A stretch of DNA of 64,000 nt, from the NCBI RefSeq assembly GCF_001592305.1, contig NZ_BCWR01000020.1, positions 1 to 64,000 on the forward strand. The letters run 5' to 3'. Every line of letters starts with the position of its first letter. Position 1 is the stretch's first letter. Below the pieces are notes generated by a model. The model worked only from the letters and a program-made list of their open reading frames with translations. It did not search any database and was not told the DNA's origin. A program made the translations under genes and the position numbers. Shown here one piece after another: positions 46,734-55,313 of this stretch. Source of the DNA: Hydrogenophaga taeniospiralis CCUG 15921 (lineage in GTDB: Bacteria > Pseudomonadota > Gammaproteobacteria > Burkholderiales > Burkholderiaceae_C).

Positions 46734-48578
46734 ATGACCATCTCCAACGTGTCTTCCCAGCGCATCCCTTCCCAGCGGGTGGCCATTGACAATGCGCCAG
46801 CCACCCACGGCGAGGCCACGCCCCCCAGGCCCAGCCTGGACCGTTCCGACGGCTTGCCGTCACGTACGCCCTCGTCGCTTTCGCAGGTGGACGACTCGGC
46901 CAATCAGCGCGCACGGGTGCTGCTGTCGCATGCGCCCAGCGCTGGCTTGAGAGAAGACGACCGAAGATCATTGCTGACAGGCGAGCGATCGGACAGCGAC
47001 CACTTTTCTCAAACCTCGATTGCCATGGGACGAACAGAGTCCATCCTGGCGTCGCTGTCGCGCCAACCCCCGAGCACATCCAGGCCGCAGTTGACCCGCG
47101 AGTTGACGCTGACGGACATGGCGGCACAGTCCTCTGCGCAGAGTGCAGCCATCACCGCTTGGATTCCGGACCTCCCCAGGACCGGGGCGCAGACCTCGGG
47201 AACGGCGCAGCTTCCCGTGGTGCCCCCCGTGGCCCCTCAGCGCAGCTGGCGCTCGGTGGCCAGTGCCATTGCACAAAGCGCCAAAAACTTGCCGTGGGCC
47301 AGTGTGGCCAACGAGGCTGCGTTGACGCTCCGTTCGGTGTTGCCGCAAGTGGACATGCAATCGGCCAAGCGCACACTCGGGGCCATCGCCGGACACACCG
47401 TCCACCAAGCGGTGGCGGTGGGCATTCCCACCGTGGTACGCGAGATGCTGGCCGCCGGTGTGATGCAAGCCCTGCATGCCGCCCCACCCGCGGTGGCGAT
47501 GGGGCTGCAAGCCTCGGTGGGTGTCGCCAACCTGGGTCTGCAAGTGATCCGCGAAAAACGGGAACGGCGCAACCCCGATGAAGCGGCTCGCGCTTACCAC
47601 TCCCTGAGTCCCGAGCAATGGGCGGCCCAACCGCCCGAACAGCAGGCCCGCATGCGTGACCACACCGCCAAGGTGTCGCGGGCGTTCACGGTGAGCCAGG
47701 TGGCGTCCTCCATCACCAACTTTGCGCTGATGGCCTCGGCCTTTCAGGAAGAGGGGCACCGGCCTGGCGCGCGGGCCGACGCGCTGCGGCCGCTGGCCAC
47801 CGAGATCAAGACGGGCGTGTACACCGCCATGCGCGATGCGGCCCAGGCCAGCTTCCTCATGGTGGGGTATGAAGGCGACCAGACGCATGGCATCGCCGGC
47901 GCGGCACACGCCGCTGCCGCCGCGACCTACACAGGGGTGCTCGTAGGCTCGTCGATGCTCTCGGACGCCGTGATGCCCTCACTGGTGCCCGGGCGCTCAC
48001 AAGCCACCGACACGCTGCTGGGCCTCCCCGCTCAGGCCGGGGCCGCGCCCATGAGCACCGCGCAGGCCTGGGGCACCGTGGCACAAGCGGCGACGGTGAC
48101 GGCCGCCGCCAATGTGCTGTCCGAAGCAACGGACTGGTTCCAACGCACCCAATTCCATTTGAACCAGAACGCCGTCCCGCCGCAGCAGCAGTGGGAGCCG
48201 CGCATCATGGGGGACGACCTGGGGCGTGTGGCCGACCAAGGTGTTGCGCGTGCCGCCTTGGTCAATGGCATCAACTCCGCCCTGGCAGCCACCGGGCGTG
48301 CCATGACGCAGCTGGAGTTGCCTCCCGCCGTGCAGTCTTTCATTAGCAACGCCGGACTCGCGGCCATGGCGGCGCTCACGGACTCGCCTGTCACGGGCAT
48401 TTTCCAGGCACAATCCGCCGTCCGAGACAGCTTCCGACCCAGCACTGCGACCACCCCCGACGTGGAAAACCCGGCCCCCACGGGGCAATCCGGCGAGCTG
48501 GGCCGCAGCACGCGGTCTGCCAGACTGTCACAGGTGGCCGATTTGCCGTCGCGGGATCCCTCCAGGCGCTTTGCGTGA
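46734..48578 (+). CDS. Large helical T3SS substrate candidate B
   Basis: 614 residues. The first about 110 are Ser/Arg/Pro-rich and disordered. The centre is helical with hydrophobic runs (MLAAGVMQALHAAPPAVAMG; AHAAAAATYTGVLVGSSMLS). The C-terminus is again Ser/Pro-rich (LGRSTRSARLSQVADLPSR). No signal peptide is present. It is the second gene after a PIP box and follows a chaperone-like gene, so it is probably exported by the T3SS. No enzymatic motif was found. Confidence 0.68.
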   Translation: MTISNVSSQRIPSQRVAIDNAPATHGEATPPRPSLDRSDGLPSRTPSSLSQVDDSANQRARVLLSHAPSAGLREDDRRSLLTGERSDSDHFSQTSIAMGRTESILASLSRQPPSTSRPQLTRELTLTDMAAQSSAQSAAITAWIPDLPRTGAQTSGTAQLPVVPPVAPQRSWRSVASAIAQSAKNLPWASVANEAALTLRSVLPQVDMQSAKRTLGAIAGHTVHQAVAVGIPTVVREMLAAGVMQALHAAPPAVAMGLQASVGVANLGLQVIREKRERRNPDEAARAYHSLSPEQWAAQPPEQQARMRDHTAKVSRAFTVSQVASSITNFALMASAFQEEGHRPGARADALRPLATEIKTGVYTAMRDAAQASFLMVGYEGDQTHGIAGAAHAAAAATYTGVLVGSSMLSDAVMPSLVPGRSQATDTLLGLPAQAGAAPMSTAQAWGTVAQAATVTAAANVLSEATDWFQRTQFHLNQNAVPPQQQWEPRIMGDDLGRVADQGVARAALVNGINSALAATGRAMTQLELPPAVQSFISNAGLAAMAALTDSPVTGIFQAQSAVRDSFRPSTATTPDVENPAPTGQSGELGRSTRSARLSQVADLPSRDPSRRFA

Positions 48579-48586
48579 CCGATGTA

Positions 48587-48613
48587 GCCCCCCCACATGG
48601 CCTTGGGGGGGGC
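48587..48613. terminator. GC hairpin between convergent genes
   Basis: GCCCCCCC (48587-48594) and GGGGGGGC (48606-48613) can pair with an 11-base loop, directly between two convergent stops. A bidirectional terminator is likely. Confidence 0.55.
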
Positions 48614-48614
48614 G

Positions 48615-49805
48615 TCAGTCCAAACCCGCCGTCAGGTGCAGCAGGGCCTGGCGCAGCATGTCGATGCGCTTGAGTTCATACGAGTTGCTGTAGGTTCGTT
48701 GCCGCTCCGGTTGCGTGCGGTCTGGCCGGGTGACGAGGTGGGCGGCGTGGCATTCCAGCAGCGATTGGCCCTTCTTGTTGACCGGGGCCAGCGCATCGGG
48801 GCGTGGGCGCTGCCAACCGGTGAAGCCATCGCGTTTTTTCGCCTGTGCCGCACGTCGGCGACTACCGCTGACCTGGATGTAGTGCTCCAGCTCGTCTTTG
48901 GATGTGGCGTGTTTGAACAGCGAGGGCGGCAAGTTCCGTGACGCGTCCAAGTGGTTGACCCCCGCGTCCACACGCCCCGTGAGCAGCCCGAACAGCACCC
49001 GCTCTTGCAAGGACTGGATGGCCGGATCGGTGGCCATTTTTTTTGCTGCGGTGATCGCAAAGATGTGGCAACCCTCCGCACTTTTTTGCACGCCAGTGTC
49101 GGTCATGCCCAGGTGCAGCCGCACGGGCTTGCCGCCATCCGGCAGGCGGGCTTGCAGCGCGTCGGTCAGGGTGTGGAGTGTGGCTTGCCACGCCTGGCGC
49201 TTGCGTTGCACGTCAAATGGCCCCCAACCCACGCTGTCCACCAGCAGCAGGGACACGTCGTTCGTGTGGGCGCTGAACCGCAGGCTGATGGCCGTGCCAT
49301 GGTCGCCGTCGGTGAGCACCCCTTGCCAAGCCTGCCCACTGCCCAGGCTGTTTTGCAGACGTTGCGCCAATGAAGAGGCCAACAGCTCGTCCTTGGGCGC
49401 CCCCAGCTCAAACAAGTGGCGTTCCAGTTGAAGGCCCGGGTGGGCCGCATTGACGCCCGCCAGCAACTCGGGCAGGAACTGGGCGTCGGCGGTATCGGGG
49501 GTTCGGCCTTCCTCCAGGGCTTGCTCCATGTCTTCAAGGTAGGCCAACAACTCCGGGTGGTGCCCCGTACCGACCTCAGGCCTGAAGGAGGGCGTAACCT
49601 GCGACCTGCCGGGACCCGGCAAGGTGGCGCGCGGGGCCAAGGCCGTTGCGGGCGAAGCCCGCTGCGCCAAACCCTCCGGCGCCGGGTCTGCGGTGAGCCG
49701 CCGACGCTGCGCCGGGGGCTGCACATCGTCTGCGTCGCTGCGCCACGGGGTGGCCCACGCCGCGTCTGTCGGGCTCGGTGAAGACGGGGAACGCAAGGGG
49801 GACAT
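48615..49805 (-). CDS. YopJ-family acetyltransferase effector 2
   Basis: 396 residues. The N-terminus is a Ser/Pro-rich secretion-like leader. The YopJ-type triad reads His169 (DHGTAISLRF), Asp190 (SLLLVDSV) in the acidic position and Cys246 (VQKSAEGCHIFA). LPPSLFKHATS and NSYELKR repeat the C-terminal marks of effector 1. Asp instead of Glu occurs in XopJ-type members. It is more diverged than effector 1. A PIP box with an exact -10 lies so close that the transcript would start within a few bases of the ATG. Confidence 0.82.
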   Translation of the reverse strand: MSPLRSPSSPSPTDAAWATPWRSDADDVQPPAQRRRLTADPAPEGLAQRASPATALAPRATLPGPGRSQVTPSFRPEVGTGHHPELLAYLEDMEQALEEGRTPDTADAQFLPELLAGVNAAHPGLQLERHLFELGAPKDELLASSLAQRLQNSLGSGQAWQGVLTDGDHGTAISLRFSAHTNDVSLLLVDSVGWGPFDVQRKRQAWQATLHTLTDALQARLPDGGKPVRLHLGMTDTGVQKSAEGCHIFAITAAKKMATDPAIQSLQERVLFGLLTGRVDAGVNHLDASRNLPPSLFKHATSKDELEHYIQVSGSRRRAAQAKKRDGFTGWQRPRPDALAPVNKKGQSLLECHAAHLVTRPDRTQPERQRTYSNSYELKRIDMLRQALLHLTAGLD

Positions 49806-49813
49806 GGCCGGGC

Positions 49814-49875
49814 ATCTTGCGCCGGCGGGGCTCCAGCCGCTCAGGCCCACACGAAGCCCTTGCCATCGGCGCGAA
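49814..49875 (-). promoter_or_regulatory. PIP box and -10 for YopJ-family effector 2
   Basis: Minus strand TTCGC-N15-TTCGT (49851-49875), then 31 bases, then CAAGAT (49814-49819), an exact YANNNT. Confidence 0.87.
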
Positions 49876-49885
49876 GCGTCCACGG

Positions 49886-49910
49886 TTCGGCCCGCCGTAC
49901 GCCATTTCGC
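49886..49910 (+). promoter_or_regulatory. PIP box for 49997-52030
   Basis: TTCGG-N15-TTCGC, exact, 86 bases before the ATG and only 10 bases from the opposing box. No good -10 at 30-32 bases. Confidence 0.8.
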
Positions 49911-49996
49911 TCCCCTGCGGTGGCAAATCAAGGAACCGTGAACCATGGAGGGGTTCGTCACACCCAGCACAGACTGCCTTGACCCCAAGGGGACCC

Positions 49997-52030
49997 ATGA
50001 TTTCATCCACGCCATTGCCCGCCGTGTCCACGCACCCCCATCCCGAAGGCGGGGCGGCTTCTTCCGGCACCAGTGAACCCTCCAGCCCCCCTGCGGCGGT
50101 GAACACGCACCCGCTGCACGGACGCCGTGCTGACGCGGCGGGCGGTTCGCCCGTTTCAGACTCCCTGCCGCCCCGCAGCGCCATGCCCGCGGTGTCTGCA
50201 CCATCAACGGGCGTCACCGGCATCACTGGTAGCCTTTGGCGGGCAGCCAGCGGCGTGACGGCCACGGTGACCGGCGGGCTTCAGACGGCCCAGGCGGCGA
50301 CGAGCTCAGCGCTCCAGAACCTGTGGTCGCTGAGTGACCTGCGCACCATGCTGCAGCCCCACGCCGACGACCCGGCGTTTTTGTTGCAACTGCGGGGCCG
50401 CGACCCTGAGGCCCCGGCCGACTACACCTTCGCGCAGTGCCGCCAGCAGTTGCAAGACCTGCGTGCGCTGGTGCAGGCCGGGCACGGCATGGAACCACGG
50501 TTCCAGAAAACCGTGCTCCAGGACATCCAGACCATTGAGAAGGCGCTCAATCCGCTGGAGAACGGCACCTCCAGCGCCGGACGCGCGGCCAAGGCGTTGG
50601 CCAACATGGTCAACCTGTGGCCGGTGCTCGTGCCCAGCAAGCTGCTGGCCAACCAGGCCAAGACCTTCGCCTACACGGTGGCGGCGGCCAGCAAGGCCGT
50701 GGTGAGCGTGGGCGGGGCCACACTGCGGCCCACCGCCGATGGCATGCCCTTCCCCTTGGGCGGCGGTGAACTGGGCCGCCAGGCCGACGAGGTGCACTTC
50801 TACCCCGCCCTGCTCAATGCCATCTTCCTGTCCATCGAGATGTCGAAAAAGTACGGCTCGCCCGGTGTGCAGCATCAAGCCCTGGCGGTCGAACACAACA
50901 AGCTGGCCCATGCCGGTTTTGCCGTGGCGGCCGGGACGGCCTTGATCGCACCGTTTGTGTGGAACAACATCAAGAGCGGTGCCAACAAGGTGGTGGAAGC
51001 GGGTGTCCGCGCTGCTGCGCACGGGCTGGAACGGGTGGGGTTTGCCGACCGTGCCGATGGCATGCGACGCGCAATCACGCCCGGGGAGGTGGGAGAGGCG
51101 GTGAAAGCCGAACTCTCGGGCCTGTGGCAACAGCTGGAAACGGGCCGCCTGGCCCTTCAACAAGCCCGCCTGGACTTTTCCGACCCCGCCTCGGGCCGGG
51201 AACTCACGCGCACGCTCAACTCCCAGTGCACCCATCTGCTGGAGTCGATTGCGTTGTGCACCGAACGGCTGGACAAGGCCTTCGGCATCAGCGCAGCCCA
51301 GGAAGCGACGGGCGCCCTGGTGCCACGTGATCCGAGTTCCAACCCCGATTTCGCATCGAAGTTGGCGCTGTCGATTTTTGCCACGGCCATCACCGGCTCC
51401 ACCATCTACCTGATCCAACCCGACCCGATCGGCACCGTGGACCTGGCCGCCGACAGCGCTGTGGTCACCGCGGTGATGTTGCAGGGCGCGTTCAACAAGC
51501 AGGCCACCCGTCAGGACGCGATGGAGCGGTTCAAGGGCATGGCGGCCACCAGCATGGTCATGGCCTTGGCGCTATCGATGGACAAGGTGTCCAAGACGAT
51601 GACCCCGCGCGGCCTGATCGAAGCGGATTCCACGGCCCCCTACTACGCCGCGCTGGTGATGACGATGATGGCCATGACCATGCCCGGTCCCATTGCACGC
51701 GGCGCGGAGTTGGCGCTCAACTGGGGCGGCCGCCAGATAGGCCAGGGCATGCAGCAACTCCGCAGTTTGCTCAACGGCCCCGATGGGCAGCAGCTGGGCA
51801 CCATGGAGTCCCGTTCGCTCCAGGAATTGCAGCAACGCATGGTGGAGCTTCAGTCCTTTCACGCACAGGAGCGGCCCGGCGACCAGCAGGCGGCACTGGA
51901 CAGGCTGGTGGAGGAAAGCCTGCGCCACACACTGGCCGACGCTGGCCGACAAGCGGGCGAGCGGGCGCAGCCGCGAACCTCTGGCGTGGTCATTCAGGAG
52001 ATCGCCGAACCATCGGCACACCCCGCTTGA
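49997..52030 (+). CDS. Large helical T3SS substrate candidate C
   Basis: 677 residues. The N-terminus is Ser/Pro/His-rich (MISSTPLPAVSTHPHPEGG). Helical, partly hydrophobic regions follow: AHAGFAVAAGTALIAPFVWN, IFATAITGSTIYLIQPDPIG, YYAALVMTMMAMTMPG. These look able to enter membranes. AAGGGG precedes the ATG. Divergent from the second yopJ gene and PIP-controlled, it is a probable effector or translocator. No known family or catalytic motif was recognised. Confidence 0.68.
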   Translation: MISSTPLPAVSTHPHPEGGAASSGTSEPSSPPAAVNTHPLHGRRADAAGGSPVSDSLPPRSAMPAVSAPSTGVTGITGSLWRAASGVTATVTGGLQTAQAATSSALQNLWSLSDLRTMLQPHADDPAFLLQLRGRDPEAPADYTFAQCRQQLQDLRALVQAGHGMEPRFQKTVLQDIQTIEKALNPLENGTSSAGRAAKALANMVNLWPVLVPSKLLANQAKTFAYTVAAASKAVVSVGGATLRPTADGMPFPLGGGELGRQADEVHFYPALLNAIFLSIEMSKKYGSPGVQHQALAVEHNKLAHAGFAVAAGTALIAPFVWNNIKSGANKVVEAGVRAAAHGLERVGFADRADGMRRAITPGEVGEAVKAELSGLWQQLETGRLALQQARLDFSDPASGRELTRTLNSQCTHLLESIALCTERLDKAFGISAAQEATGALVPRDPSSNPDFASKLALSIFATAITGSTIYLIQPDPIGTVDLAADSAVVTAVMLQGAFNKQATRQDAMERFKGMAATSMVMALALSMDKVSKTMTPRGLIEADSTAPYYAALVMTMMAMTMPGPIARGAELALNWGGRQIGQGMQQLRSLLNGPDGQQLGTMESRSLQELQQRMVELQSFHAQERPGDQQAALDRLVEESLRHTLADAGRQAGERAQPRTSGVVIQEIAEPSAHPA

Positions 52031-52289
52031 GTCCGGGAGGCGTGGCAGGGAGGTGGCGGCACCAAGCTGCCACGGGAGGCTTGCCAGCGGGCGGCCACGG
52101 TTCGGTGGGTGGGGTGTCGCCGTCGTCGAGAACTTCAATGCACTTGATATTTCTGCAGCGCATCCAGAATTCAATGCATTGATGAAAATCGGGCAAATCT
52201 TCGATCCAACCACCAAAAGATTACAGCTTCATTACAACCATTTTTTAATTCATGGAATTAGGCATCACGCAAATCAGAGTTTGACGCAT
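52031..52289. other. AT-rich non-coding stretch
   Basis: Part of a 778-base gap before the hrpG-like gene. Bases 52135-52290 are much more AT-rich than the rest of the window. No gene recognised. Confidence 0.5.
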
Positions 52290-52304
52290 CCTGATTCCAT
52301 GATT

Positions 52305-52600
52305 CAATTTCTTCGCAGCATCTTCCAGAGCCGCCCGGGCAGCATGTGCGCTTCGCCCACGCTGCGCCGGTCACTGCGATGGACGAAGCCCCGGCGTGCT
52401 CGCATCCCTCCCCAAGGGCACCTTGCGCCACTGTCGGCGGTCCTCGGCCCGTGCTTGCTTTTCCACTTCCCTCCGCCCAGGAACTTGATGCCGACGCTGT
52501 CCACCAGGCAGTCCAGTGCGCCGATGCGGGCTCGGCAGGGCGGCCACACCCGCAGTGTCTTCTGGCGCCAACATCACCCGTGCAGGGCTCCTGGCTCGGC
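52305..52600 (-). pseudogene. IS5-family transposase remnant
   Basis: Three frames together give an IS5-type transposase core: CLVDSVGIKFLGGGKWKSKH, then EDRRQWRKVPLG after one frameshift, then VGEAHMLPGRLWKML after another. These match the DxTG(I/L)K...GEGEWK...RRxWRKxHLG and VGDAPMLP pattern. Both ends are missing and no terminal repeats were found. It marks a past insertion between a substrate gene and hrpG. Confidence 0.75.
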
Positions 52601-52658
52601 ACCACAAGGCCCCGTTTCCACCCCCGAAAAATCATTATCAAACATAAGAATTTTTCTC

Positions 52659-52686
52659 TTGACTGTTTAATTATTAAAAATATATT
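52659..52686 (+). promoter_or_regulatory. Sigma-70-like promoter of the hrpG-like gene
   Basis: TTGACT (52659-52664), 16 bases, TATATT (52681-52686) in AT-rich DNA. It leaves a leader of about 115 bases. No PIP box is present, as expected for the regulator above HrpX. Confidence 0.6.
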
Positions 52687-52808
52687 AAAGATAGGGGTTT
52701 TCCCCTTGACTGGGTGTTACCGGGTGCGCAACATCAACATCAAACGGGATATTCGCAAGAAAAAATAAGCGTTTTGCCCCACAGCTTTTGCGAATCTGGA
52801 GGTCCAAG

Positions 52809-53639
52809 TTGAAAGTCATTGCTTTATTTGCAAAACAAGCCAAAGGGGCAGCCATTTGCAGAGACCTGACGGCGCGAGGCATCGACGTCGTCGCCATGCC
52901 TTCCATCGGCGCCCTCTTGCAAGCACTCAAGCACGAGGACGCTCAGGCCGTCGTACTGGAAGACGATGCGCTGCACCTGCTGGACTGGCTGGCCATGCTG
53001 CAGATGCGGGCGGGAGACCGTGTGCCCGTGATCGTGGTGGGTGACGGCCAAAGCGAAGGCCAAGGCGTCGGCATGGTCGAGGCGCTGGCACATGGAGCGA
53101 CCGACTATGCCGAGCACAGCGGCTGCGTGAGCCCATTGCTGGCCCGGTTGCGTGCCCGCGTGGGGCTGACCCCGCCTGCACAAGCCAACCAGCTCATGGC
53201 GGTGGGGCCGTTCGAACTGCACCCGGCTTCATCCGCGGTGTTTCACCAGGGCATGGAGATCAACCTCACCGCACGCGAGTTCGCGCTGGCCTGGGTCTTG
53301 TTTTCCAACGTGGGACGCGTGGTCGGCATGTCCAGCCTGGCCGCCAGGGTGTGGGGCCGATCGACCGAGGTGTGCAAACGCACGCTGGAACAACACATCT
53401 ATCGCCTGCGCCGCAAGCTATCGATCAACTCGTTGGATTCCCAGATTCGCATCCAGGCGGTCTACAGCGTCGGCTACCGGCTCGATCTGCGCCGGGAAAG
53501 CAGGCCCGACTGGCCCATCCCGGACTTCGGCGTGGATCCCTGCGCCTCTCACGACGCATTCGCCCCAACCCAAGCCGGAGAGTTGGCGGACGCCCGATAC
53601 GCGGGAGCAACGTCGATTTTCCCGGACTACAGCGTGTGA
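52809..53639 (+). CDS. hrpG: HrpG-like OmpR-family response regulator
   Basis: 276 residues. Receiver-like domain at 1-118 and OmpR winged helix at about 130-228 (LTAREFALAWVLFSNVGRVV ... LEQHIYRLRRKL ... RIQAVYSVGYRL). The receiver has lost the early acidic pair and the late lysine, with Asp52/53 the only candidate acceptors. HrpG switches on hrpX in Xanthomonas and Acidovorax, and its place beside the sct operon fits. The TTG start at 52809 has GGAGG six bases upstream; a TTG at 52788 has none. Confidence 0.83.
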   Translation: MKVIALFAKQAKGAAICRDLTARGIDVVAMPSIGALLQALKHEDAQAVVLEDDALHLLDWLAMLQMRAGDRVPVIVVGDGQSEGQGVGMVEALAHGATDYAEHSGCVSPLLARLRARVGLTPPAQANQLMAVGPFELHPASSAVFHQGMEINLTAREFALAWVLFSNVGRVVGMSSLAARVWGRSTEVCKRTLEQHIYRLRRKLSINSLDSQIRIQAVYSVGYRLDLRRESRPDWPIPDFGVDPCASHDAFAPTQAGELADARYAGATSIFPDYSV

Positions 53640-53678
53640 TGGATTGGGCGGAGGAACGTCAAGCCACCGCCAGAGTGC

Positions 53679-54134
53679 TCAGGCCCGGATCCAGAAGTAG
53701 TCACCCGCGCAAATGCCCGCAAACATCTCGTCAGTGGCGTTGGAAATGTTGTCGCGCCAATAGCGGCCGTGTTCGACGTAGTGGGTCATGGTCTCGGCCA
53801 GCCATGCACCGGTGATGGAATCACCCATGGGAACGCGCACGATGAGGACGATGCCGCCCGTGTCCGCATGCAGGCCGAGTTGGGCCTGGTCTTGGGCATA
53901 CACGCTCAGGTTGGCCTCCAGCAGCAGGCGAAAGACGCGCATGGTGCGCCCCGCCGTCACGATGCCGTAGTGGAAGTTGAGGTACATCGCCCCGGGGTCG
54001 TTCTGGAAGTTGGCCAAGTGCACCTCGAAGCCCTCGACCTCGATGTTTCCACGCTGCAGCACGCTGTCGGCATCGGGCAGGTCGATGACCTGGCACAGCT
54101 CCCGCACGAGCGACTGGTACCGCTCAAAGCTCAT
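53679..54134 (-). CDS. CesT-like T3SS chaperone (HpaB-like position)
   Basis: 151 residues with the class I chaperone fold: SFERYQSLVRELCQVIDLPD helix, then strands VEGFEVHLANF and GAMYLNFHYG, and LRLLLEANLSVYAQDQAQLG-like dimer helix. It closes the sctV operon, its ATG overlapping the previous stop (ATGA). A gene at the end of hrcV-hpaP-hrcQRS-hpaA in Hrp2 clusters is often a general effector chaperone, so that is the likely role. Confidence 0.75.
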   Translation of the reverse strand: MSFERYQSLVRELCQVIDLPDADSVLQRGNIEVEGFEVHLANFQNDPGAMYLNFHYGIVTAGRTMRVFRLLLEANLSVYAQDQAQLGLHADTGGIVLIVRVPMGDSITGAWLAETMTHYVEHGRYWRDNISNATDEMFAGICAGDYFWIRA

Positions 54135-55051
54135 GTGGCGGGCTTGGGAAGGTTTGCCAAGGCCAACTGGCACGACAGCTCGATGCGATCACAGGCCTGC
54201 TGAACTTGCAGCGGGGTGCGTGGCCGATCGGCATTGAGCAACTTCAATGGCAACAACAGGTGGAGGTTCTGCTGCGCCTCATCGGGCAAGGTGCGGCCAG
54301 GGCGCGGAACGCTTCCCCAGTCGCTGTCGAGCAACAACTGTTTGACGTGCGCCAGCGAGGAGAGCGGTCCGCGCTCCAGGCTGTTTTGGAGCATCTTCAT
54401 CAGGTAGACGTGGACGGCGGCCAGCTGCAAACGCGTGACGCGGGTCTCGGGCGCTGGCATGGCGGCAGGTTTGTGCGCATCCAGCATCACGGCGACCAAC
54501 GCACGGGCAAGGGTTTCGGGGCGCACGGCGTCGTTGGCCACCGCCTCGGCCCAGTGCGGGTGCACGTCGATGCCCCCACCACCTTGGGCCCCCGCAAACC
54601 CCGTTGCATGGACCGCTTCGGGACCAGAAGACGCCCCCACTCGCCACTGCAGCACCCGGTACTTCTGGTGGGGGTCGCCATCGTGCATGCCGTCTTTCAG
54701 GTTCTCATCTCCCCCTTTGGCGTCGATCTCCATGCTGGCCGAAAGCTCTTCTTCCTCCAGGGCCAACGTCCCACGAAGCTGCGTCGTGCTGGCCACCGAA
54801 CCATGTTCCGCATCGTGATCCATGCCGGCCAGCTGGGACGCCGGAGGGCGTGGGGGCCGCCGACGCAGCGCGACCGGACGCCGCAGGCGCGGGGCGGCGG
54901 GCGCGCGTCCCAGGCGAAACACGTACCCGCGAAACTGCCCACGATGCGTCCCGCCGGAAGCGCTGGACGAATGACCGTGCAAGTGGGCCTCGTGCCGCCG
55001 AACTTCGGCGGCGGCCTGGGCCAACTGGGTAGGACTGATCCGGGTGCTCAC
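54131..55051 (-). CDS. HpaA-position T3SS control protein
   Basis: 306 residues. The GTG start overlaps the sctS stop (GTGA). An Arg-rich stretch (about 45-75: RRPVALRRRPPRPP) resembles a nuclear-localisation-like patch, as found in Xanthomonas HpaA. The C-terminal half is helical (AAVHVYLMKMLQNSLERGP). HpaA is a secreted control protein encoded after hrcS. The call rests on synteny and composition. Confidence 0.6.
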   Translation of the reverse strand: MSTRISPTQLAQAAAEVRRHEAHLHGHSSSASGGTHRGQFRGYVFRLGRAPAAPRLRRPVALRRRPPRPPASQLAGMDHDAEHGSVASTTQLRGTLALEEEELSASMEIDAKGGDENLKDGMHDGDPHQKYRVLQWRVGASSGPEAVHATGFAGAQGGGGIDVHPHWAEAVANDAVRPETLARALVAVMLDAHKPAAMPAPETRVTRLQLAAVHVYLMKMLQNSLERGPLSSLAHVKQLLLDSDWGSVPRPGRTLPDEAQQNLHLLLPLKLLNADRPRTPLQVQQACDRIELSCQLALANLPKPAT

Positions 55052-55308
55052 AGGAACATGGCCGCCAACAGGTTCTCGGCGAAACGCAACAGGGTGGAAC
55101 CGGCCCACGGCGCACAGATAGCCACCACCACCGTGACGGACAGCAGCTTGATGCCCTGGGAAATGCTGGAGTCCTGCAAGGACGTGACCGCCTGCACGAA
55201 CGAGATCAGCAGGCCCACGATGGCCGACACCGCCACCGCGGGCAGCGACAGCAGGAGGCACATCATGAGCGCCTCAGAGGTGAGCCGGATCACATTTTCG
55301 TAGTGCAT
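55048..55308 (-). CDS. sctS: T3SS export apparatus protein SctS (HrcS)
   Basis: 86 residues, two membrane helices. The FliQ/SctS motif is seen in LSLPAVAVSAIVGLLISFVQ followed by AVTSLQDSSISQGIKLL. It is 5 bases after sctR. It forms the export gate with SctR and SctT. Confidence 0.96.
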   Translation of the reverse strand: MHYENVIRLTSEALMMCLLLSLPAVAVSAIVGLLISFVQAVTSLQDSSISQGIKLLSVTVVVAICAPWAGSTLLRFAENLLAAMFL

Positions 55309-55313
55309 GGCGG

